From UBA1479 sp038109305 (lineage in GTDB: Bacteria > Pseudomonadota > Alphaproteobacteria > Rhodospirillales > Casp-alpha2): a DNA stretch of 64,000 nucleotides. Under the pieces are notes generated by a model. The model ran no database searches, had not been told where the DNA came from, and worked only from the letters and a program-made list of their open reading frames with translations. The position numbers and the translations under genes are program-made. The stretch covers positions 19,893 to 83,892 of the forward strand of contig JAYNIR010000013.1 of the NCBI GenBank assembly GCA_038109305.1. The letters run 5' to 3'. Below are positions 60,642-64,000 of this stretch, one piece after another; position 1 is the stretch's first letter; every line of letters begins with the position of its first letter.

Positions 60642-61408
60642 ATGGCCAATAAATCTTTCTTTTCGACGCTCACTGATTAGGCCCTGGAACGGGACGAAGA
60701 AGAAGAGTAGATCGAAGACATCGATCGCTGTATCCAGGCGAAAGTCGACGCGATCAAGAGCCAGAAGGTCGAACAGCTCGACGGCTCGAAGATGCTGATC
60801 GACGACTTGGATGGCGACCTTGTCTACATCATGGATCTGGCGCCGATGTACGCCATCACCGGCGGCCGCACCGGGATGCTCGGTAAACGCCTGCCCGATG
60901 TCTGCGCGACCCTTTTCGACCGCCTGGTTTCCGGCAAGGAAGGCCGCGCGCGCATGAAGGGCGACTACTTCATGATGTCGTTCGTGACGCTATCCCGCGA
61001 TGCCGCGCTCCGCCGGTCCGCCGAATCGGCCTTGCGACCATCGGTGAACGGTTCAAGACCATCGAAATCCCCGGCCTGCTTGTCGCCGCCGATCCGCCGG
61101 ACCTGTCCGGTGCCGATGGCGCGCTCGACCCGGAAAAGGTAAAGGCCCAAGTCGCCGCAGGCGGCACGGGCATTTTGGGTCAACCCGGTCCGGACGAACC
61201 CGTGTGGCTGAGACTGTCCTTCAAAAAGGCCAACCACGCCGCCAAGTTCGTCGCGGCGGAAAAGGCGGCGTCGGGCGAACCCCTCATGCGCTGCCGCGGC
61301 GACCCCGATTGGGTCGAGGAATGGTCGGACCGCCGCAAGCACAACTCCAACGATCCGCTGCAGATGGAACGCCGCCGCGGCCGTGATCGGCGCGCCTCGC
61401 GCCGGTAA
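60642..61408 (+). pseudogene. unidentified protein gene with two TAG codons and a frameshift
   Basis: A good SD (AGGA seven bases before ATG 60642) and a coherent reading frame support a real gene. MANKSFFSTLTD is followed by TAG (60678), ALERDEEEE, TAG (60708), then IEDIDRCIQAKVDAIKSQKV with DGSKMLIDDLDGDLVYIMDL and TGMLGKRLPDVCATLFDRL. Near 61010-61030 the frame changes. After it comes RIGLATIGERFKTIEIPGLL with ADPPDLSGADGALDPEKVK, and the gene ends HNSNDPLQMERRRGRDRRASRR before TAA. Total length would be about 255 residues, acidic at the start and basic at the end. I do not recognise it. It is downstream of fliP, so a motility link is possible. Confidence 0.6.
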
Positions 61409-61551
61409 TCCGTTCCGGTTTGCGCTGTCCCTAATCAACCTAGACGCGGGCGCGGTAAGGCTGTCGACGTCCTCGGGTTTCGCGATTAACAGGATTCTGA
61501 TGATCGCGCGAAGCGACCATCGGACGCCATCGGCGTCCTAGGGTTTCGCGA

Positions 61552-64000
61552 CTAGTTAATCGCGCTGAGCGGATTCTTTTCCAGCCGCTCGCGATACGCG
61601 GTCAGGAAGCTCTTGAAGTTTTCCGCGACCTTGACCCGGTCGGCAACGCTCGACGGCGCAATCAAACCAAGCGCCGGACGGGCGGCGATCAAGGTGAAAG
61701 CTTTCGCGTATTCCGTCGTCGCCATGGCCGGCGCGAAGTTCGCGCGAATGCTGGCCAATCCCCGCTCATTCCCCGAAAGCGTCATCGCCGTTGCAAGGTT
61801 CAGCATATAGCGCGCCTGTTGGCGGTTGAGCTTGTCGCCGCGTCGCGCGCCCGATAGGTTGAGCACCGTCTGCAGCGACTGGGCCGCGTCGACCCAATTG
61901 GCCATGAACCAGAAAATTTCGGCGCGCAGCAGCTCCGCATCCATTGATTTGTCGCGAGCGATCGGCGCCAGCGCGTCGTTGTATCGCTGCTGCCCCATCA
62001 GCGCCTGCGCCAGAAGATGATTACGCTTTTGCGTCAGTTGCGGCGTCAGGTTCGTCGCCGGCGTTGCTTTCAAGACGCGCTCCGCATCGGCAAACTTGCG
62101 GTCCAGCATATGGATCAGCGCAAGGCGGGCGCCGACCCGGGCCCGTTCGACGTCGCGCAGGCGGAACTTGATCTGGCTTTCCAACAGCGCCGCCGCTTCT
62201 TTCAGCAGATCGACGCCGACCAGCCGATCGGCCAGTTTCTGGATCATCTTGTCGCCCGCGGCGCCGGCCGGGGTCAGTTCCCTGAATTCCTCGTAAATCG
62301 CGATCGCGGTGACCGGCGGCAGGACGTCGGCCTTGCCCTCGAGATACAGGCCGCTGAACGTATCGGACATTAGCTTGGTTACTGCCGTCGCCTGCGGATG
62401 ATCGCGGAAGTACGTCGCCGCCTGCTTCAAAGTCTGCAACGCCTCGCGGAACCGGTTTTCCTCCAGATACAGGTCGCCCAGGCGGCGCAGATAGGCGAAC
62501 TCCCGGTTGTCGCCGCGCCATGCGAACCGCTGTTTTTCAATTTCCTCGATGCCCTGTGCGCGGGTGATGCGGTCAAGCCGCATCAGTAGTTCGGCCCGTG
62601 CCAGCGCCGACCGGTAGCGCGCCAGCCGGTCCGGCGACAACATGACGTCTTCCCACTGCGCGACGGCGCCGTCGAAATTGCCTTCTAGTTCCGCAAGGCG
62701 GCCCTGGACGTATTTGACATGCGCGGCCTGATACCTGTTCGGGCCGTCGGCCTGAAGCGTCTGCACCTGGGTTTTCGCGTTGCGCGTGTCGCCGATGGTG
62801 ACCATGGCTTCGGCGACGATGATCGACAGCGGAAAGCGCAGCGCCAGCGGATACGGCCGGGCCATGGAACCCGAGCGCCGAAGCTCGATGGAAGCACCGT
62901 TCAAGTCGCCGTTTTTCGCCTGCACGATGGCGCGCCAGAATTCGGCTTCGTCGTTGCCGTTCAGAATATCCGCATAAAGATCCTGGCGCGCTTCCTCCAG
63001 CCGCCCGAGCAACGCCTTTGAAGCACCCCGAAGCAGCATGAATTCACGGTCGCGGACGATCTGCTTGTCGACGTCCTGAACGCGGGCAAGGACACCGAGC
63101 GCCTCCGCCGAAAACGCGTTCGCGAAGTAAAACCGGGCCAGATTCATGCGGGCCGCCTGTTTGGCGGTGTCGTCGGCCTTGGCGATGGCGGTTTCCAGCA
63201 CCCCGCGGGTCTGCTGTATCGCCGCCGGATTGCGGGTTTCCCATTTTTCCAGGTCGAGCAGCCGGACCAGCGGCCGCATGGCGGCGGCGCGGGCGCTGGC
63301 CGCCATTTCCTTGGATACCGGCGTGAATTTCAACGAGTGGGTCGGCGCGGCGCTGGCGATTTCGACGCCCTGGCGCAACGCCCGAACCCGGATATCGTCG
63401 ATCTTGGGCGTGATCACGATGCCCTGGCCCGATTGCTGGATGTCAAACTGCGGGTAGCGGTAATCGCCGGCGACGCCATGGCCCAGCGGCACGGCCGGAA
63501 TGACCAGGATGCTGTCGCCAACCAAGGGATCGGTCAGCGGAATGACCTTGCCCGGTTCGGCCAACGGCATGAACAGCCGGGCGCCGATGGCGGTATCCGG
63601 CTGCACCTGCAGTTCAATCGGCACGCGGGGGATCATGTCCTGTTTGCGGAAATCGATCAGCCATGCATTGCCCTGGCGGCGCACCGATGGGTTCATGCCC
63701 TTCAGCGTCTTCATGCGCAGCACCGTCGCCTGCGGAATGTACAGCTGCTGGATCGTCCGAATGACCCCGCCGCCGGCCTGCTGCAGGGCCTGGACGTTGA
63801 CGTTGGCGCGTTTGTCGAACACCAGCCAGAGGAAACCCGAGCGCCGGAACGTGGCGGCGGCGACCGGTTCGTCCCAATCGAAGCGCACGGTCAGCGATCC
63901 GTCGTCGCCCTGCGCCACGGACAGTTTCGCGCCTGGAGCGGCGGTTGCGGCGGCGGCGGGCGCCCGGGGGGCCGGTTGTGCGGGGGTCGCCGTGACCGGC
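61552..64000 (-). CDS. large TPR-repeat protein, N-terminus beyond the window
   Basis: At least 815 residues are encoded, and the start is not in the window. It opens with a Pro/Ala-rich linker. A beta domain follows (LSVAQGDDGSLTVRFDW, RRSGFLWLVFD), resembling an AMIN-like or envelope domain. About 600 residues of helical repeats come next (AIQQTRGVLETAIAKADD, YQAAHVKYVQGRLAELEGNFDGAV and similar, split) of the TPR type. It probably sits in the envelope and binds protein or peptidoglycan. Related proteins are found beside flagellar genes, but I cannot give it a name. The final codons are SAIN and stop. Confidence 0.7.
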   Translation of the reverse strand, partial: PVTATPAQPAPRAPAAAATAAPGAKLSVAQGDDGSLTVRFDWDEPVAAATFRRSGFLWLVFDKRANVNVQALQQAGGGVIRTIQQLYIPQATVLRMKTLKGMNPSVRRQGNAWLIDFRKQDMIPRVPIELQVQPDTAIGARLFMPLAEPGKVIPLTDPLVGDSILVIPAVPLGHGVAGDYRYPQFDIQQSGQGIVITPKIDDIRVRALRQGVEIASAAPTHSLKFTPVSKEMAASARAAAMRPLVRLLDLEKWETRNPAAIQQTRGVLETAIAKADDTAKQAARMNLARFYFANAFSAEALGVLARVQDVDKQIVRDREFMLLRGASKALLGRLEEARQDLYADILNGNDEAEFWRAIVQAKNGDLNGASIELRRSGSMARPYPLALRFPLSIIVAEAMVTIGDTRNAKTQVQTLQADGPNRYQAAHVKYVQGRLAELEGNFDGAVAQWEDVMLSPDRLARYRSALARAELLMRLDRITRAQGIEEIEKQRFAWRGDNREFAYLRRLGDLYLEENRFREALQTLKQAATYFRDHPQATAVTKLMSDTFSGLYLEGKADVLPPVTAIAIYEEFRELTPAGAAGDKMIQKLADRLVGVDLLKEAAALLESQIKFRLRDVERARVGARLALIHMLDRKFADAERVLKATPATNLTPQLTQKRNHLLAQALMGQQRYNDALAPIARDKSMDAELLRAEIFWFMANWVDAAQSLQTVLNLSGARRGDKLNRQQARYMLNLATAMTLSGNERGLASIRANFAPAMATTEYAKAFTLIAARPALGLIAPSSVADRVKVAENFKSFLTAYRERLEKNPLSAIN

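Noticed and set aside
1..64000. TAG read as an amino acid throughout this genome
   Set aside because: TAG ends many intact genes at the normal family end (rpsU, ridA, pntAB, ggt, pepF, the YdcH-like gene), so it is a normal stop here. Local suppression is not excluded.
1..64000. tRNA genes, CRISPR arrays, insertion sequences
   Set aside because: I found no TPsiC-like arms, spaced direct repeats or transposase reading frames on reading through the window.

Overview
The window is a high-GC (roughly 60 percent or more by eye), densely packed bacterial chromosome segment. Gene content and order point to a flagellated alphaproteobacterium, most likely of the Rhodospirillales type. The reasons are flhB next to cckA, a COQ9-family gene overlapping a deformylase gene, a three-gene pntAA-pntAB-pntB transhydrogenase, a single-chain indolepyruvate ferredoxin oxidoreductase, a separate FlhB-C-terminal-like protein beside fliO-fliP, and GTTC-N7-GTTC-like sites upstream of recA. 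I see no tRNA, rRNA, CRISPR array, IS element or prophage.

Layout. 1-3.7 kb: a broken phosphofructokinase, a small YdcH-like protein, a degenerate GGDEF protein and purEK. 3.7-6.8 kb: a cysteate-type PLP lyase (cuyA-like) with a wrecked TRAP binding-protein gene behind it and a divergent LysR regulator. 7.6-9.7 kb: a candidate structured RNA with its own terminator, COQ9/def and rpsU. 9.9-16.8 kb: a Maf-type motility accessory protein with a SEC-C tail, transhydrogenase and a gamma-glutamyltransferase. 16.9-21.2 kb: an iron/phosphonate-type ABC importer. 21.5-31.6 kb: RidA, an ABC1 kinase/hydrolase/PepF operon, an acyl-CoA ligase and a set of small-molecule enzymes. 31.6-39.5 kb: a sugar epimerase, indolepyruvate oxidoreductase, an AT-rich foreign gene, an AEC transporter and pyruvate kinase. 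39.7-47.6 kb: a heavily interrupted gene, MeaB, a CheZ-like gene, a cyclophilin, and a MoxR/VWA pair split by a mechanosensitive channel. 47.6-60.4 kb: alaS, recA, cckA and a divergent flagellar export/rod cluster (flgB-flgC-fliE-fliQ-fliR-flhB leftward, fliO-fliP rightward). 60.6-64 kb: another interrupted gene and a large TPR protein that leaves the window.

The most striking feature is gene decay. At least seven genes carry in-frame stops, frameshifts or deletions (pfk, TRAP dctP, ybjQ-like, a zinc-ribbon/deoxyribosyltransferase-like gene, the 39.8-40.4 kb gene, the CheZ-like gene and the 60.6-61.4 kb gene). The flanking reading frames are still well preserved. Most of the in-frame stops are TAG, although TAG also ends many intact genes here. 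Either this genome is in an early phase of pseudogene formation (for example a host-associated lineage), or the assembly carries errors, or some stops are suppressed. The best single candidate for something new is the AT-rich gene at 36231-37172. It joins a four-cysteine zinc ribbon to a nucleoside deoxyribosyltransferase-like domain, and a TGA sits exactly where the third zinc-ribbon cysteine is expected.
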